In this document: in pieces, positions 1 to 9,718 of the stretch
How positions within the stretch are numbered: the first letter of the stretch is position 1
Layout: every line of letters begins with the position of its first letter
DNA from: Hymenobacter polaris
GTDB lineage: Bacteria; Bacteroidota; Bacteroidia; Cytophagales; Hymenobacteraceae
Assembly (NCBI RefSeq): GCF_012927305.1
Contig: NZ_JABBGH010000001.1
Location: 2,356,001-2,420,000 of the forward strand
Length of the DNA: 64,000 nucleotides
Direction of reading: 5' to 3'
The notes under the pieces: model-generated
Seen by the model: the letters and a program-made list of their open reading frames with translations, nothing else
Databases searched by the model: none
What the model was told of the DNA's origin: nothing
Position numbers and translations under genes: made by a program

Positions 1-671
1 TTCGACTCTTGGGGCGCGGGCGGCTTGGGGTGCACGAAGTGCAGGTTGGCGAGCGTGCCGTTGCGCAGGCGTATGCGGCCGTGGAAGGACGGAATATCGG
101 CTTCGAGCAGAAACTTCATGTCCTTCTCGACCAGCGGCAGGCGCGAAAACACCAGCATGCCGTAGGTATTGGGCAGCGGGGCGTGGCAGGTATGGGGGTA
201 GTCGGGGGTAATGGTGGCCAGCTGGCTCAGCCACCAGTCGTCGGTTTCGACGGCCAGCACCACGTCGGGCCGGTGCTCGCGAATGAGGCCTAGGCAGCGC
301 GAGGCGTCGCGGTTGTACATCAGCACGTTGGTAACTAGCAGGCTAATGTGGTGGGCATCCTCACCGGGGCTGCGCTGGGCGTCGAGCACCTGCTTGCGGT
401 GCAGCGGCGTGTAGGGCCAGATGCGCAGGAGCTGGTAGCCCACCGCCGCCAGCAGCAGTGCCCACACCAGCGGGGCGTAGGGCAGCACCGGGCCGGGCAG
501 GGCCAGCAGCAGCGCCCCCGTGAGCAGCCCGGCCACTATTTGCACGCGCGGAAAGTCGAACACGCGAATCCACCAGGCGGTTTGGCGCAGCAGCGGCAGC
601 AGGGTGGCGAGCAGCCCCGCGCCGCCCAGCAGCAGCCCTAGGCCGTAACAAACGTAAAAGAAGGTGGACAC
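1..671 (-). CDS. Membrane endonuclease/exonuclease/phosphatase (EEP) family protein, C-terminus cut by window edge
   Basis: The reading frame starts at GTG 671 and runs off the window start, so only about 223 residues are visible. The first about 100 residues hold hydrophobic stretches that look like two or three membrane segments. After them comes an EEP-fold start: LLVTNVLMYN, then DVVLAVETDDWW, where the glutamate of the AVE/PE motif is the expected metal ligand. Family members are Mg-dependent hydrolases of nucleic acids or phosphoesters. With this N-terminal membrane anchor the substrate is unknown and activity on the outer face is inferred. A TAnnTTTG element sits 4 nt before the GTG, which favours this start. 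The gene is divergent from marC. Confidence 0.75.
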   Translation of the reverse strand, partial: MSTFFYVCYGLGLLLGGAGLLATLLPLLRQTAWWIRVFDFPRVQIVAGLLTGALLLALPGPVLPYAPLVWALLLAAVGYQLLRIWPYTPLHRKQVLDAQRSPGEDAHHISLLVTNVLMYNRDASRCLGLIREHRPDVVLAVETDDWWLSQLATITPDYPHTCHAPLPNTYGMLVFSRLPLVEKDMKFLLEADIPSFHGRIRLRNGTLANLHFVHPKPPAPQES

Positions 672-675
672 TGTA

Positions 676-683
676 CAAAAGTA
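676..683 (-). promoter_or_regulatory. Bacteroidota -7 element for the EEP gene
   Basis: TACTTTTG on the minus strand matches TAnnTTTG and lies 4 nt before the GTG start, which implies a leaderless or near-leaderless transcript. Confidence 0.5.
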
Positions 684-747
684 GAAGCTGGTCGGGGCCA
701 CGCCTAAAATCGTGCCGCAGAATCGGTTTTGCCCTAGGCCCGGCCGC

Positions 748-755
748 TACCTTTG
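748..755 (+). promoter_or_regulatory. Bacteroidota -7 element for marC
   Basis: TACCTTTG ends 4 nt before ATG 760. A TTTTG run at 727-731 may be the -33 element, with a 16-nt gap that is slightly short. The spacing again suggests a leaderless mRNA. Confidence 0.5.
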
Positions 756-759
756 CGGC

Positions 760-1377
760 ATGGAAGTACTGCTCGCCACCTTCACTACGCTGTTTTCGGT
801 GGTAAATCCCTTCGGGGCCATGCCGGTTTTTTTGACGCTGACCAGCGACGACAGCAACAAAGACCGGGTGCAAACCGCCCTGCGCGCCTGCACCTACATG
901 GTGGCCATTCTGACGGTCGCCTTTTTTGGCGGTGCCTACATCCTGAGCTTCTTTGGCATCAACATTCAGCACCTGCGCATTGCGGGCGGCATTTTGCTGA
1001 TGCGCTCGGCCTTCGAGCTGCTGACGCCCGGTGCCAACCGCGACCGCGTGGGCCCCGACGCGCTGGAAGAGAGCAAGCAGAAGGACGACATCAGCTTTAC
1101 GCCGCTGGCCATGCCCATGCTCTCGGGGCCGGGCTCGATGGCGCTGTGCATCGGCTTCCTCCGGCCCACGCCCCTGGATAAGGTGATGACGGTGCTGGGC
1201 TTCGTGCTGGTGGCGGCCGCCGCCTTCGTCATTCTGGTGTCGTCGCTGCGGCTCACGCGCCTGCTGGGCCGGCCGGGCATGGCCGCGCTGGCCCGCATCA
1301 TGGGCTTTCTCACGCTGGCCATCGGCGTCAACTTCTTCGTCACGGCCGTGAAGGCGCTGTTCCATGTGGCGGAATAG
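760..1377 (+). CDS. MarC family integral membrane protein
   Basis: A 205-residue protein starting MEVLLATFTTLFSVVNPFGA. An upstream in-frame ATG at 712 is unlikely because the promoter element lies between the two. The N-terminal NPFGAMPVFLTLT segment and the PLAMPMLSGPGSMA loop are typical of the MarC/YhgN family. About six hydrophobic segments fit an inner-membrane protein. The family was once linked to multiple antibiotic resistance, but that role has not held up and the transported substrate is unknown. It stands alone, divergent from the EEP gene and convergent with the macroglobulin-like gene. Confidence 0.85.
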   Translation: MEVLLATFTTLFSVVNPFGAMPVFLTLTSDDSNKDRVQTALRACTYMVAILTVAFFGGAYILSFFGINIQHLRIAGGILLMRSAFELLTPGANRDRVGPDALEESKQKDDISFTPLAMPMLSGPGSMALCIGFLRPTPLDKVMTVLGFVLVAAAAFVILVSSLRLTRLLGRPGMAALARIMGFLTLAIGVNFFVTAVKALFHVAE

Positions 1378-1385
1378 GCCTAGGG

Positions 1386-1488
1386 TGTTTTCACCGCAGA
1401 AGGCGCGGAAGCTTACGCAGAGGAAGCGCAGAAGAATGACCTCTGCGCTTCCTCTGCGTAAGCCTCCGCGTCTTCTGCGGTGAAAAAC
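1386..1488. repeat. Long inverted repeat (CACCGCAGAAG...CTTCTGCGGTG)
   Basis: Arms of about 48 bp (1386-1434 and 1441-1488) pair almost perfectly around a 6-nt loop. The element lies between convergent genes and ends on the first base of the macroglobulin stop codon. It belongs to neither of the two main repeat families of the window. Confidence 0.85.
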
Positions 1489-4400
1489 TACTGCACCCTC
1501 ACCTGCTTGCTGGTAGTACGGCCGAACTTGGTGGGGAAGTACAGCAGCTCGGCGCGGGCGGGGTTGAGAGTGTACTGACCCCGGTAGCGCGGCTGCAGCG
1601 CCACCCGGAAGGTGTGCCGCCCGGCCGGCAGGTAGTCGATAAAGATGCCGACTTGCTGCTTCAGGTATTCGCGGTGCACCTCCACGGGGCTAGGGGCGGC
1701 CGGGTCGCCGTAGGAGCAGCCGGCCGGGATGGGCACCTCGAGCAGCACGTAGCGCGACTCGGCGGGCGCCTCCACGGTGATGACTAGCTCGGTGGGGCGG
1801 CCAGCGGGCAACTGCACGCGGCGGCCGGCCTGGCCCCCTAGGGTCGTCGTGACAGTAAAGGGCTTGGTGGCGGCTTCGGGGCTGGGCACCCAGCGCGTTT
1901 GGTAAGCGGTGGCGTACACGGGCAGCGGGCCGGTCTTGCGGATAGTGAGGGCGGCCGGCGCCGTGGGTAGCTTCAGCGCCAGCGGAAACTGCGTTTGGGG
2001 GCCGCTGGGCAGCTCGGGCGCGCCGCTTAGGTCCACCTGGGTGGTGGGGCCGGCCGGGCTGCCCGCCAGCAGGTCGGGGCCGATGGTGGCGAGGATTTGA
2101 GCCGTTTGGTAGGTGCTGAGCCAGTGGCCGCCGCCCCGCAAGCCCAGCAGGTAGGCGCGCAGGCGGGTTAGCTCGGCCTCGTGGCCGCCTTGGGTGCGCA
2201 GCACGCGGTAGGCCAGTAGGGTGGTGCCCACGCGGTCGGGCAGCAGGTAGCGGAAGTAGCTGGGCACGTGCAGGGTATCGGCATACAGGGCGCCCCCTAG
2301 GGTGGTGCGCAGGCGGTAGCGGCGCAGGGTGTCGAGTTGGTAAGGCAGGGCCAGCTTTTGGCGCAGCTCGGTGAGGGCCAGGTAGCGGTCGAGGGGCAGG
2401 CGCGGCCTCGACAGCTGCTGCTCGAGGCGGCGCACGTAGGTGGGGTAGTCGGCCGGGGCGTGCAGCGCGTGCAGCACGTGTAGCAGCCGAATCTGGTCGT
2501 CGGGGGCGGCGAAGAAGTAGCCCCGCGTGAGCGTCGTAGTGGGGCGGTTGGTAGCCACAACAGGCCTAGGGTGCAGCGTGGCGTCCAGCTCGGCCAGCAG
2601 GTAGCGCACTACCTCGTCGCGGTTGAAATTCACCGCGAAGCCCGCCTCGCTGGCGGCTTGCAGCGCCTCCACCACGTGCAGCGTGGCCCAGGGGCTGACC
2701 GCCGACGTGGGCCAGGTGCCCCACAGCCCCTCGGGCTGGTGGCGGCCGGCCAGCAGGCGCCGGATGAGGAAATTGACGTTGCGCTGCCGGCGGAAGGGCT
2801 GCCCCTGCGCCGCCCGGATGCGCTGCTCCAGCAGCAGCCCTTGCAGGCGCGAGGCCATCTGCTCGTTGCAGAGGTAGGCGTATTGCTCCAGGTGCTCAAT
2901 CTCGGCCAGCAGCACGGGCAGGGCGTCGCGCTCGATGCGCACGGTGGCGGGGCCTAGGCGCGGGTCGAGGGGCAGGCGCACGGTGGTGTCGGCGGGTAGC
3001 AGGCTTACGAAGGTGCCCACCTGCTCGGTGGTGCCGGCGGGCAGCACGGGCAGGCGGCGCTGCTCGCCGTCGGCGTAGCCGCTGGCTTGGCTCAGGACGA
3101 AGGTGATTTCCAGCGAATCGGGCGGGCCCAGGAGCTGGGCGGGCGGCGCCGTAAAGGTGAGCGTATCGAGCGCCGAGGCCGCCACGCGGCGGGCCTGCTG
3201 GCGCAGCACCCGGCCGCCCTGGCGGAAGCTGGTAGTCACGGCCGCCGTGTCGCCCTGATAGTTAAGCACCTTGCCTAGGGCCTGCACCCGGTCGCCGGCC
3301 ACCAGGAAGCGCGGCACCGCCAGCTCGGCCCGCAGCGCCTTAAACGAGCGCAGCCGCCCCGTGAGGCCGCCCACGCGCCCGTGCCCGTCGGAGCCCACCA
3401 CGAAGGTGTCCCAGCCGGTCACGTCGTCGGGCAGCACCACGTCGGTGTGCGCCCGCCCTAGGGCATCGGTGAGCAGGGTAGGCCGCCACCAGGCATTGTC
3501 GCGGAAATGGCGGCGCAAGCTCAGGCGCGGGTCGGCGCCGGGCAGCAACTCGGGGGCCGCCCCCGCCGCGCCGGGCCGGAACGTGGCGCCCGCCCGAGTG
3601 GTGATGAGAATAACGCCGTTGGCGCCCCGCGCTCCGTAAATGCCAGTGGCCGCCTCGCTCTTGAGCACCTTGGTTTCCAAAATATCCTGCGGCGAAATCT
3701 GGCTGAGGTCGCCGGAAAAAGGCAGGCCGTTCACGATGAGCAGCGGCGGGTTACTGGCCGTCACCGAGCTGTTGCCGCGAATGCGCACGCCGGGCTGCCC
3801 ATTAATTTGCACCCCCGCCACCCGGCCTTGCAGCATCATAACGGAGCCCGTCAGGTTGGCTCGCTGCTGCACGCCGTAGCCCACTACCACCACTTCTTGC
3901 AGCTGCTGCACGTCTTCCACCAGGCTGGTATTGAGCACGCTGTGGTTGCCGATAACCAATTCCTGGCGGACGTAGCCAACGTAGGAAAACACCAGCTCGG
4001 CCACCTGCGGCGGCACTTGCAGGGCGTAGTAGCCATCCACGTTGGTAGAGACGCCGAAGGTGGTGTTTTTGGCCAGCACCGTGACGCCGGGCAGGCCCTC
4101 ACCCTGTGCGTCGGTGACGCGGCCCACCAGCGTGCGCCAGTCGGGCCGCGGGCTGCTGGGCTGCTCTGCGCGGGTTTCGCGGCGGGCGGGCGGCTCGTTG
4201 GGGGCCAGCTGCTGGGCCAGGCCGGCAAACAGCCGCTCGATGCGACGGCGCAGCGCGTCGCCCGGCCGGTGGTCGGCCCCGCGCAGCTGCACGTAGGTGG
4301 TGCCGTGGGCTTCTACCAGCACGGGCTCGGCCAGGAGCAGGCTGGTGCTGTCGGCCAGCAGCACGGCTACTTGGTAGCGGCCGGGGGCTAGGCCCGCCAT

Positions 4401-7400
4401 CGGCTCCAGGCCGTAGCCCAGGCGCGAAAACTTGGGCTGGTCGGGCCGGGTGAGCAGGGTGTAGAGCGGGGCCGCCAGCTGGGTGCCGGGCGGCCGGTCG
4501 TAGGGCAGGCGCAGCACCAGCCGGCCGCTGCCCTGGGGCGCCGGGGCCAGCAGGCGCGGCCGGTACCCGAAGGCGGGCTCGCGCAGGTGCTGCAGGTAGT
4601 CGGAGGTGAGGGCGAAGTCGCCCAGCGGCAGCCAGTCGCGCCCGGCGGTGCCATTCAGGTACCCTAGGGTGCTGGGCTCCAGGCAGCTCTGCTTGATGGT
4701 GCGCGGGTAAAACGTGTAGTCGTACAGCGGCTCGAAGAGGAAGCGCGAAGTGGCCCCGCGCAGCCGCAGCAGCTGCAGCGAGTCGGGCCGGAAGGGACCC
4801 GCCAGCCGCAGCCCGCGGTAAGTGGGCGGGCCCAGCGGGCGGAGCGCCGGGCCCTGGCGCAGGGCCACGGTGCCGGGCTCGTCGCGCACGGCCACGATGG
4901 CGCGGCGCAAACCCAGGTCTTCGGTGGGCGTGAGCTGGGCGGGGCGCGGGGCCACGGTCAGCTCGCGGCAGGGGTGGTTGGGGTCAATGCTGAGCGTGAG
5001 CTTGTGGCCGGGCTGCAGGTACACATCGCGCAGGGTGATGTCGCGGGTGGGCAGGCGCAGGCGCAGCGTGTGCAGGCCCGGCCCGGCCACGGCGGCGTAG
5101 GGCTGCTGGTTGCCGAGGGCCTCGATGTAAGCGGGTTGCTCGTCGAGGTAAAACGCCACCGGCGGCTGCACCCGGCCCGAATCGACCACGAACGGCGCCA
5201 CCTGCGTGAGGCCGCCCGGCGCGGAGCGGTACTCGAAAAACGTCCCGGTTTCGGGGTAGAGGAAGTGGTAAAACTGTAGCGAGTCGAGCCCCAGTTGGTG
5301 CTGCCAGCGCGGCCAGTCAAGGCTCTGGCGGCCGGCCTGGCTGGCGTCGTTGGCCAGGCCCGCGCGCAGGGCGAAGCGCCGGCGCGAGCGCCGCCCCGCC
5401 ACCGGCCGCGCGTAGCTGGGCAGCGCAGGCGGGGCGCTCGCCTCAAACTTGCTGGTGTAGGCGTAGGCCGCCAGGTCGGCGTCAGGCACGGGCCGCCCGG
5501 CCTCATCGGTCACCGTGAAGCCCAGGCGCAGGTGCTGGCCGGGGTAGGCCAAGTCGGGCTGGGTGGTGGTGATGAGCAGCTGGCGCTGCGGGGCGGCCAC
5601 CGTGTACTCGGCCGCCCGCGTGGCCGCGCCCCAGCGGTAGTGCAGCGACACGTGCCAGGGCTCGTCGCCCCCGTCCTTGAGGTCGAGAGCGTAAGCGGTG
5701 CCGTAGCCGCGGTAGCGCAGCACCTGGCCCCGGTACACGAAGTACCAGAATGGCAGCCGGCGCGGATTGTCCACGCGCAGGTGCACCGAGTCGGCGGTGC
5801 GGTCCGACTGCAATTGCAGGCTGGCGTTGTCGGGCGCCAGGTAGAGGCGGGTGGTGCGGTTGGCGTCGTCGCGCAGCACGTAGGCGGCAGCCAGCGGGTC
5901 GAGGGGCCGGGTTAGGGGCAGCAACACCCGCTCGGGGACCCTAGGGTGCTGGGTTTCATTGGCGGCTACTACTTCCAGCCAGGCGCGGTGCGGCGCTCGG
6001 CGGCCCAGCGAGTCGTAGCTGGCGCGCAGGGTGTCGGCGCTGAGCGTGAGCAGCAAGCGGCCGGCGTCGCGGTGGTACACCGCCTGACGGTGCTCGGTGC
6101 GGCGCTCGTTGTCGGCGGTTAGCAGCGTGGCTCGCACGTCGTAGCTGAAATCGGCATTGGGGAAGATACGGGCGGGCAGGTCGATGCGCGTTTCGCCCAC
6201 CGGGTCGAGCGCTTGGGCGTGGGTCCAGAGCGTATCGGCCACGAACAGCCGTCGGCCGGGCAGCGCGCCGGGCGGCGCTACGGGCACTACTGCCAGCTGT
6301 ACCCGCGCGTCGAGCAGGTTCAGCCCGTTGGCGTCGGTGCCCCGCACGAATACCGCCTGCGGCTGCCCGCGCCGCGGCTCCTCCTCGAGCAGGCGCAGGG
6401 TGTAGTGGCTGTTTTTCAGCTCGTAGTCTTCATACCGAAAGCTCTCGCTCAGCAGGGTCGCGCCGCGGCGGTCCTCCAGCTCTAGCATCGGCCGGGTGTC
6501 GGCGCGCAGCCCTAGGGTATCGGTCAGCGGCAGGGCGTACTCGTAGGTGCCGGGGCGCACCGGGCGCAGCTCGGCCAGGCGCTTGGCGCGGTTGAGGCCG
6601 TTGCCGCTTAGCCACAGCGTAAGCGGGCGGGTGTAGGGGCGGCCGCTGCCGCGCCGCAGCACGCGGGCCTTCAGGCGCAGGGTGTCGCCGGTGGGGCGGT
6701 AGCGCGGCTCACTCAGCAGCAGGTAGCCCCGCCAGCGGCGTTGGGCGCGTTGGCTGTGGCGCTCCTCGCGCACATCTTCGTTGAAGGGCGAGCGCAGCAG
6801 CCCCACCACCCCAAAATCGGCTTCGGAGGCATGCTGTAGGTCCTGCACCGTGCGGCGCACCGGCTGGCTTAGGTAGCCCAGCGGGAAGCCGTAGAGCGCT
6901 CGGTAGCCCACGCGCCGCAGCCAGTGAACGCGGCCGTAGCTGCCGGGCGAGTAGGCATTTTGCCAGGTGAGCGGGTGGAAAGTGGTGCGGCCACCTTGCG
7001 TGACAGCCACCAGCCCGGCGCGGCCCGCCCCTGCCAGGCGGTAGGTGCGGGTGGCGGCGTCGTAGGGCACAGCGCGGCGGCGCAGGGCCACTCGCGCATC
7101 GGGCACCAGCCCACCCAGAGAGTCGCGCAGTACCAGCACCAGGTCGGTCTGGTTGTCGAGCACTTCGAGGGTGCGGCCGGTTTCAGCGCGCAGCCAGTAC
7201 ACCAGCTGCGGGCCCTCGGTGTGCGCCACCAGGTAGTAGCCCAGCGGCAGCGGCCTAGGGTGCGCCTGGTAAACCAAGGCCGAGTCGGTCGGGAAGGAAT
7301 CGACCGGCACCGTAAAAAAATTGGGCCGCGCCGCCTGCAGGCCGTGCGCAAACAGCTGGCGGGTTTGCGCCTGCGTCAGTCGGAAAATCTTCGTGAGGTA

Positions 7401-7499
7401 GCTGCGCTGCCGGGCGCGGGCCAGCGGCTGCTGGGCCAGCACGGGCAGGCTCAGCCAGCACAGCACCAGGGCCAGCGCGAGTTGGTAGAGTGGAAACAT
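1488..7499 (-). CDS. Alpha-2-macroglobulin-like protein with embedded carboxypeptidase-regulatory and TonB-plug module
   Basis: I chose ATG 7499 (MFPLYQLALALVLCWLSLPVLAQ) because it begins a clear signal peptide; an ATG 20 codons upstream lacks one. The product is about 2003 residues. An MG2-like domain lies near 255-350. A carboxypeptidase-regulatory beta-sandwich (LVGRVTDAQGEGLPGVTVLA) starts near 1120. A SusC-type plug follows (GVRIRGNSSVTASNPPLLIV to GIYGARGANGVILITT) and ends near 1300, with no beta-barrel after it. The macroglobulin core resumes with DNAWWRPTLLTDALGRAHTD near 1345, and CNEQ near 1545 matches the CxEQ thioester motif. Bacterial macroglobulins are thought to trap proteases at the cell surface. 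The role of the plug module is unknown; it could anchor or dock the protein at an outer-membrane partner. No pbpC neighbour is present. Confidence 0.8.
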   Translation of the reverse strand: MFPLYQLALALVLCWLSLPVLAQQPLARARQRSYLTKIFRLTQAQTRQLFAHGLQAARPNFFTVPVDSFPTDSALVYQAHPRPLPLGYYLVAHTEGPQLVYWLRAETGRTLEVLDNQTDLVLVLRDSLGGLVPDARVALRRRAVPYDAATRTYRLAGAGRAGLVAVTQGGRTTFHPLTWQNAYSPGSYGRVHWLRRVGYRALYGFPLGYLSQPVRRTVQDLQHASEADFGVVGLLRSPFNEDVREERHSQRAQRRWRGYLLLSEPRYRPTGDTLRLKARVLRRGSGRPYTRPLTLWLSGNGLNRAKRLAELRPVRPGTYEYALPLTDTLGLRADTRPMLELEDRRGATLLSESFRYEDYELKNSHYTLRLLEEEPRRGQPQAVFVRGTDANGLNLLDARVQLAVVPVAPPGALPGRRLFVADTLWTHAQALDPVGETRIDLPARIFPNADFSYDVRATLLTADNERRTEHRQAVYHRDAGRLLLTLSADTLRASYDSLGRRAPHRAWLEVVAANETQHPRVPERVLLPLTRPLDPLAAAYVLRDDANRTTRLYLAPDNASLQLQSDRTADSVHLRVDNPRRLPFWYFVYRGQVLRYRGYGTAYALDLKDGGDEPWHVSLHYRWGAATRAAEYTVAAPQRQLLITTTQPDLAYPGQHLRLGFTVTDEAGRPVPDADLAAYAYTSKFEASAPPALPSYARPVAGRRSRRRFALRAGLANDASQAGRQSLDWPRWQHQLGLDSLQFYHFLYPETGTFFEYRSAPGGLTQVAPFVVDSGRVQPPVAFYLDEQPAYIEALGNQQPYAAVAGPGLHTLRLRLPTRDITLRDVYLQPGHKLTLSIDPNHPCRELTVAPRPAQLTPTEDLGLRRAIVAVRDEPGTVALRQGPALRPLGPPTYRGLRLAGPFRPDSLQLLRLRGATSRFLFEPLYDYTFYPRTIKQSCLEPSTLGYLNGTAGRDWLPLGDFALTSDYLQHLREPAFGYRPRLLAPAPQGSGRLVLRLPYDRPPGTQLAAPLYTLLTRPDQPKFSRLGYGLEPMAGLAPGRYQVAVLLADSTSLLLAEPVLVEAHGTTYVQLRGADHRPGDALRRRIERLFAGLAQQLAPNEPPARRETRAEQPSSPRPDWRTLVGRVTDAQGEGLPGVTVLAKNTTFGVSTNVDGYYALQVPPQVAELVFSYVGYVRQELVIGNHSVLNTSLVEDVQQLQEVVVVGYGVQQRANLTGSVMMLQGRVAGVQINGQPGVRIRGNSSVTASNPPLLIVNGLPFSGDLSQISPQDILETKVLKSEAATGIYGARGANGVILITTRAGATFRPGAAGAAPELLPGADPRLSLRRHFRDNAWWRPTLLTDALGRAHTDVVLPDDVTGWDTFVVGSDGHGRVGGLTGRLRSFKALRAELAVPRFLVAGDRVQALGKVLNYQGDTAAVTTSFRQGGRVLRQQARRVAASALDTLTFTAPPAQLLGPPDSLEITFVLSQASGYADGEQRRLPVLPAGTTEQVGTFVSLLPADTTVRLPLDPRLGPATVRIERDALPVLLAEIEHLEQYAYLCNEQMASRLQGLLLEQRIRAAQGQPFRRQRNVNFLIRRLLAGRHQPEGLWGTWPTSAVSPWATLHVVEALQAASEAGFAVNFNRDEVVRYLLAELDATLHPRPVVATNRPTTTLTRGYFFAAPDDQIRLLHVLHALHAPADYPTYVRRLEQQLSRPRLPLDRYLALTELRQKLALPYQLDTLRRYRLRTTLGGALYADTLHVPSYFRYLLPDRVGTTLLAYRVLRTQGGHEAELTRLRAYLLGLRGGGHWLSTYQTAQILATIGPDLLAGSPAGPTTQVDLSGAPELPSGPQTQFPLALKLPTAPAALTIRKTGPLPVYATAYQTRWVPSPEAATKPFTVTTTLGGQAGRRVQLPAGRPTELVITVEAPAESRYVLLEVPIPAGCSYGDPAAPSPVEVHREYLKQQVGIFIDYLPAGRHTFRVALQPRYRGQYTLNPARAELLYFPTKFGRTTSKQVRVQ

Positions 7500-7582
7500 A
7501 GGCGGGTGGAAAAAGGCTTTTTCACCCGATGCCACCCTAGGGCCTTTTGCACACGGCACTCGGCTGTTTGCTCATAAACCAG

Positions 7583-7670
7583 AACGTCCTGCTGAGCCCC
7601 GCGAAGCATCTCTACCGAACGATGCCCTAGGGGCGCGGTAGAGATGCTTCGCGGGGCTCATCATGACGCT
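7583..7670. repeat. Family A inverted repeat (GAAGCATCTCTACC)
   Basis: Arms GTCCTGCTGAGCCCCGCGAA and GCGGTAGAGATGCTTCGCGG pair around a short loop that contains CCTAGG. It lies between two minus-strand genes. Confidence 0.85.
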
Positions 7671-7742
7671 CGTGAATACCATCTGTTAGCTGCGTTTGCA
7701 CTAGCTCAAGCTAACAGCCAGCAGCTACTAGCTAACAGCTTA

Positions 7743-8459
7743 CTACGGATTCGTGCTCCACATGCCGGCCTCCTTGATGAAGATGCGGCGGTTGAGTTGG
7801 AGCTGGGCCACCATGAACTCGGCCAGGTCCTCGGGCTGCATCACCTTGTCGGGGTTGCCGTCGGTGAGCTTGTTGTTGATGGCCAGCTCGGTAGCCACGG
7901 TGCTGGGCGTGAGGGCGCTCACCCGAATGTTGCTCTTGCGCACCTCCTGCATCAGGGCCTCGGTCAGGCCGAGCAGGGCGAATTTACTGGCGCTGTAGGC
8001 GCTGCTGCCCGCCGAAGCGCGCTGCCCCGAGGTCGAGGCCACGTTGATGATGTCGCCGGTTTGGCGCTCCAGCATGGCCGGCAGCACGGCGCGCGTCACG
8101 TAGTACACACCCAGCAGATTCACCTGGATAATGTGCTCCCACTCGGCCACCGGCATGTCTAAGAATTTGGCGAAGGTGCCGATGCCTGCGTTGTTGATGA
8201 GGATGTCGATGGGGCCCAGCTCACTGGTGATGTGGGCCACGGCGGCGTCTACGGCGGCTTGGTCGGCCACGTCGGCGGCGGCCACGCTGATTTTTACCCC
8301 CAGCTTTTGCAGCTCGGCGGCTAGGCTTTGCAGGTCGGCTTCGGTGCGGGCCAGCAGGCCCACGTGCACGCCCTCGCGGGCCAGCGCCTCGGCCACGGCC
8401 TTGCCAATGCCTTTGCCCGCGCCCGTCACCAGGGCCACTTTACCAATTAGTTTTTCCAT
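7743..8459 (-). CDS. SDR family oxidoreductase, 3-oxoacyl reductase-like
   Basis: A 238-residue classical short-chain dehydrogenase. It has the nucleotide-binding motif TGAGKGIG near residue 13, NNAG near 90 and the catalytic YSASK with an upstream serine in ASTSGQ. The length and motifs fit FabG-like NAD(P)H-dependent carbonyl reductases. The substrate cannot be read from the sequence, and no fatty-acid synthesis genes are adjacent, so I do not call it fabG. The protein is soluble and cytoplasmic. It is divergent from the quinone reductase gene. Confidence 0.85.
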   Translation of the reverse strand: MEKLIGKVALVTGAGKGIGKAVAEALAREGVHVGLLARTEADLQSLAAELQKLGVKISVAAADVADQAAVDAAVAHITSELGPIDILINNAGIGTFAKFLDMPVAEWEHIIQVNLLGVYYVTRAVLPAMLERQTGDIINVASTSGQRASAGSSAYSASKFALLGLTEALMQEVRKSNIRVSALTPSTVATELAINNKLTDGNPDKVMQPEDLAEFMVAQLQLNRRIFIKEAGMWSTNP

Positions 8460-8620
8460 GTTGAAAGCATCTTGCGCGGTCAGTGAACCGCGTTTGTGGA
8501 GAGGAGAACAGGGCTATAACTCGCCGGCCGGGTCGCGGGTTAGGGCCGGCGGCGGGCCCCAGGAGCTTTTTCTGCGTAAAGGGGCCATTCATTTGCCCTT
8601 CTCCCCTCCCCTCTTCCCTT

Positions 8621-9598
8621 ATGCAAGCCATTGTCATCACCCAGCCCGGTGGCCCCGAGGTACTGCAGCTGCAAGAGCGCCCGCAGCCCCAGCCAGCCCC
8701 CCACGAGGTGCTCATCCGGGTGCGCGCCGCCGGCCTCAACCGCGCCGACCTGGCCCAGCGCGCCGGCAAGTACGGCCAGGAGCCGGTGGCCGGCAAGGTG
8801 CCCGGTCTGGAAGTGGCCGGCGAGGTGGTGGAAGTAGGCGCCCAGGCCCTACGCTGGAAAGTGGGCGACCAAGTATGCGCCCTGCTGGCCGAAGGCGGCT
8901 ACGCCGAATACGCCGCCGTGGACGCCCGCCACTGCCTGCCCATCCCGGCCGGCTGGACGCTGGCAGAGGCCGCTAGCCTGCCCGAAACCGTGCTCACCGT
9001 GTGGTCCAACGTCTTTCAGCAGGCGGCCCTGCAGCCCGGCGAAACGGTGCTCGTGCACGGCGGCACCAGCGGCATCGGCCTCACGCTCATTCAACTAGCC
9101 ACGGCCCTGGGCAGCCGGGCGCTGGCCACCGCCGGCTCGCCCGATAAGTGCCGCGCCGCCGAGCAGTACGGCGCCGCCCGCTGCATTGACTATAACGCCG
9201 AGGACTTTGAGCAGGCGCTGCAAGGCGAAACCATCAACGTCATTCTCGACATCGTGGGCGGCGACTACACCGCCAAAAACCTGCGCCTGCTGGCCCCCGA
9301 CGGCCGCCTGCAGTACCTCAACGCCCAGAAGGGCCCTAGGGTCGAGCTGAACCTGATGGACATCATCAGCAAGCGCCTGCGCCTGAGCGGCAGCATGCTG
9401 CGCCCGCGCCCCGCCGACTACAAAGCCGCCCTCACCGCCGCGGTAGAAGCCCACGTGTGGCCCCTGGCGGCCAGCGGCCAGCTCCGCCCCGTCATCGACC
9501 GCACCTTCCCGCTGGCCGAAGCCGCCGCCGCGCAAAAGCTGATGGCCAGCAGCAAGCACATCGGGAAGATTCTGCTGGTCAATGAGGGGTGGGGGTAA
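8621..9598 (+). CDS. NAD(P)H:quinone oxidoreductase, zinc-free MDR family
   Basis: A 325-residue protein starting MQAIVITQPGGPEVLQLQER. The frame is open further upstream, but the N-terminal alignment to the family begins here. The GroES-like half shows GLNRADLAQRAGKY, typical of the quinone reductase/PIG3 branch. The Rossmann half has HGGTSGIGLTLIQLA near residue 147. No structural-zinc Cys cluster is present, as expected for this branch. It likely reduces quinones or enals with NADPH in the cytoplasm. It is convergent with the peroxiredoxin gene, and both may belong to oxidative-stress defence, but that link is only inferred. Confidence 0.85.
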   Translation: MQAIVITQPGGPEVLQLQERPQPQPAPHEVLIRVRAAGLNRADLAQRAGKYGQEPVAGKVPGLEVAGEVVEVGAQALRWKVGDQVCALLAEGGYAEYAAVDARHCLPIPAGWTLAEAASLPETVLTVWSNVFQQAALQPGETVLVHGGTSGIGLTLIQLATALGSRALATAGSPDKCRAAEQYGAARCIDYNAEDFEQALQGETINVILDIVGGDYTAKNLRLLAPDGRLQYLNAQKGPRVELNLMDIISKRLRLSGSMLRPRPADYKAALTAAVEAHVWPLAASGQLRPVIDRTFPLAEAAAAQKLMASSKHIGKILLVNEGWG

Positions 9599-9608
9599 AA
9601 GCACAACA

Positions 9609-9707
9609 AGGCGGTCATGCTGAGCCTGCCGAAGCATCTCTACCGCTTCGTTGCAACGATTCAGGCGATGCGGTAGAGATGCTTCGACAAGCTCAGCATG
9701 ACCGCCC
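9609..9707. repeat. Family A inverted repeat
   Basis: GGTCATGCTGAGCCTGCC and its near-perfect complement flank GAAGCATCTCTACCGC. It sits between convergent genes and ends 12 bp from the bcp stop codon. Confidence 0.9.
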
Positions 9708-9718
9708 TTTTGGCGTTC

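Noticed and set aside
361-1365. Long minus-strand frame opposite marC
   Set aside because: It has no family features and is an open antisense frame typical of GC-rich DNA; MarC on the plus strand is clear.
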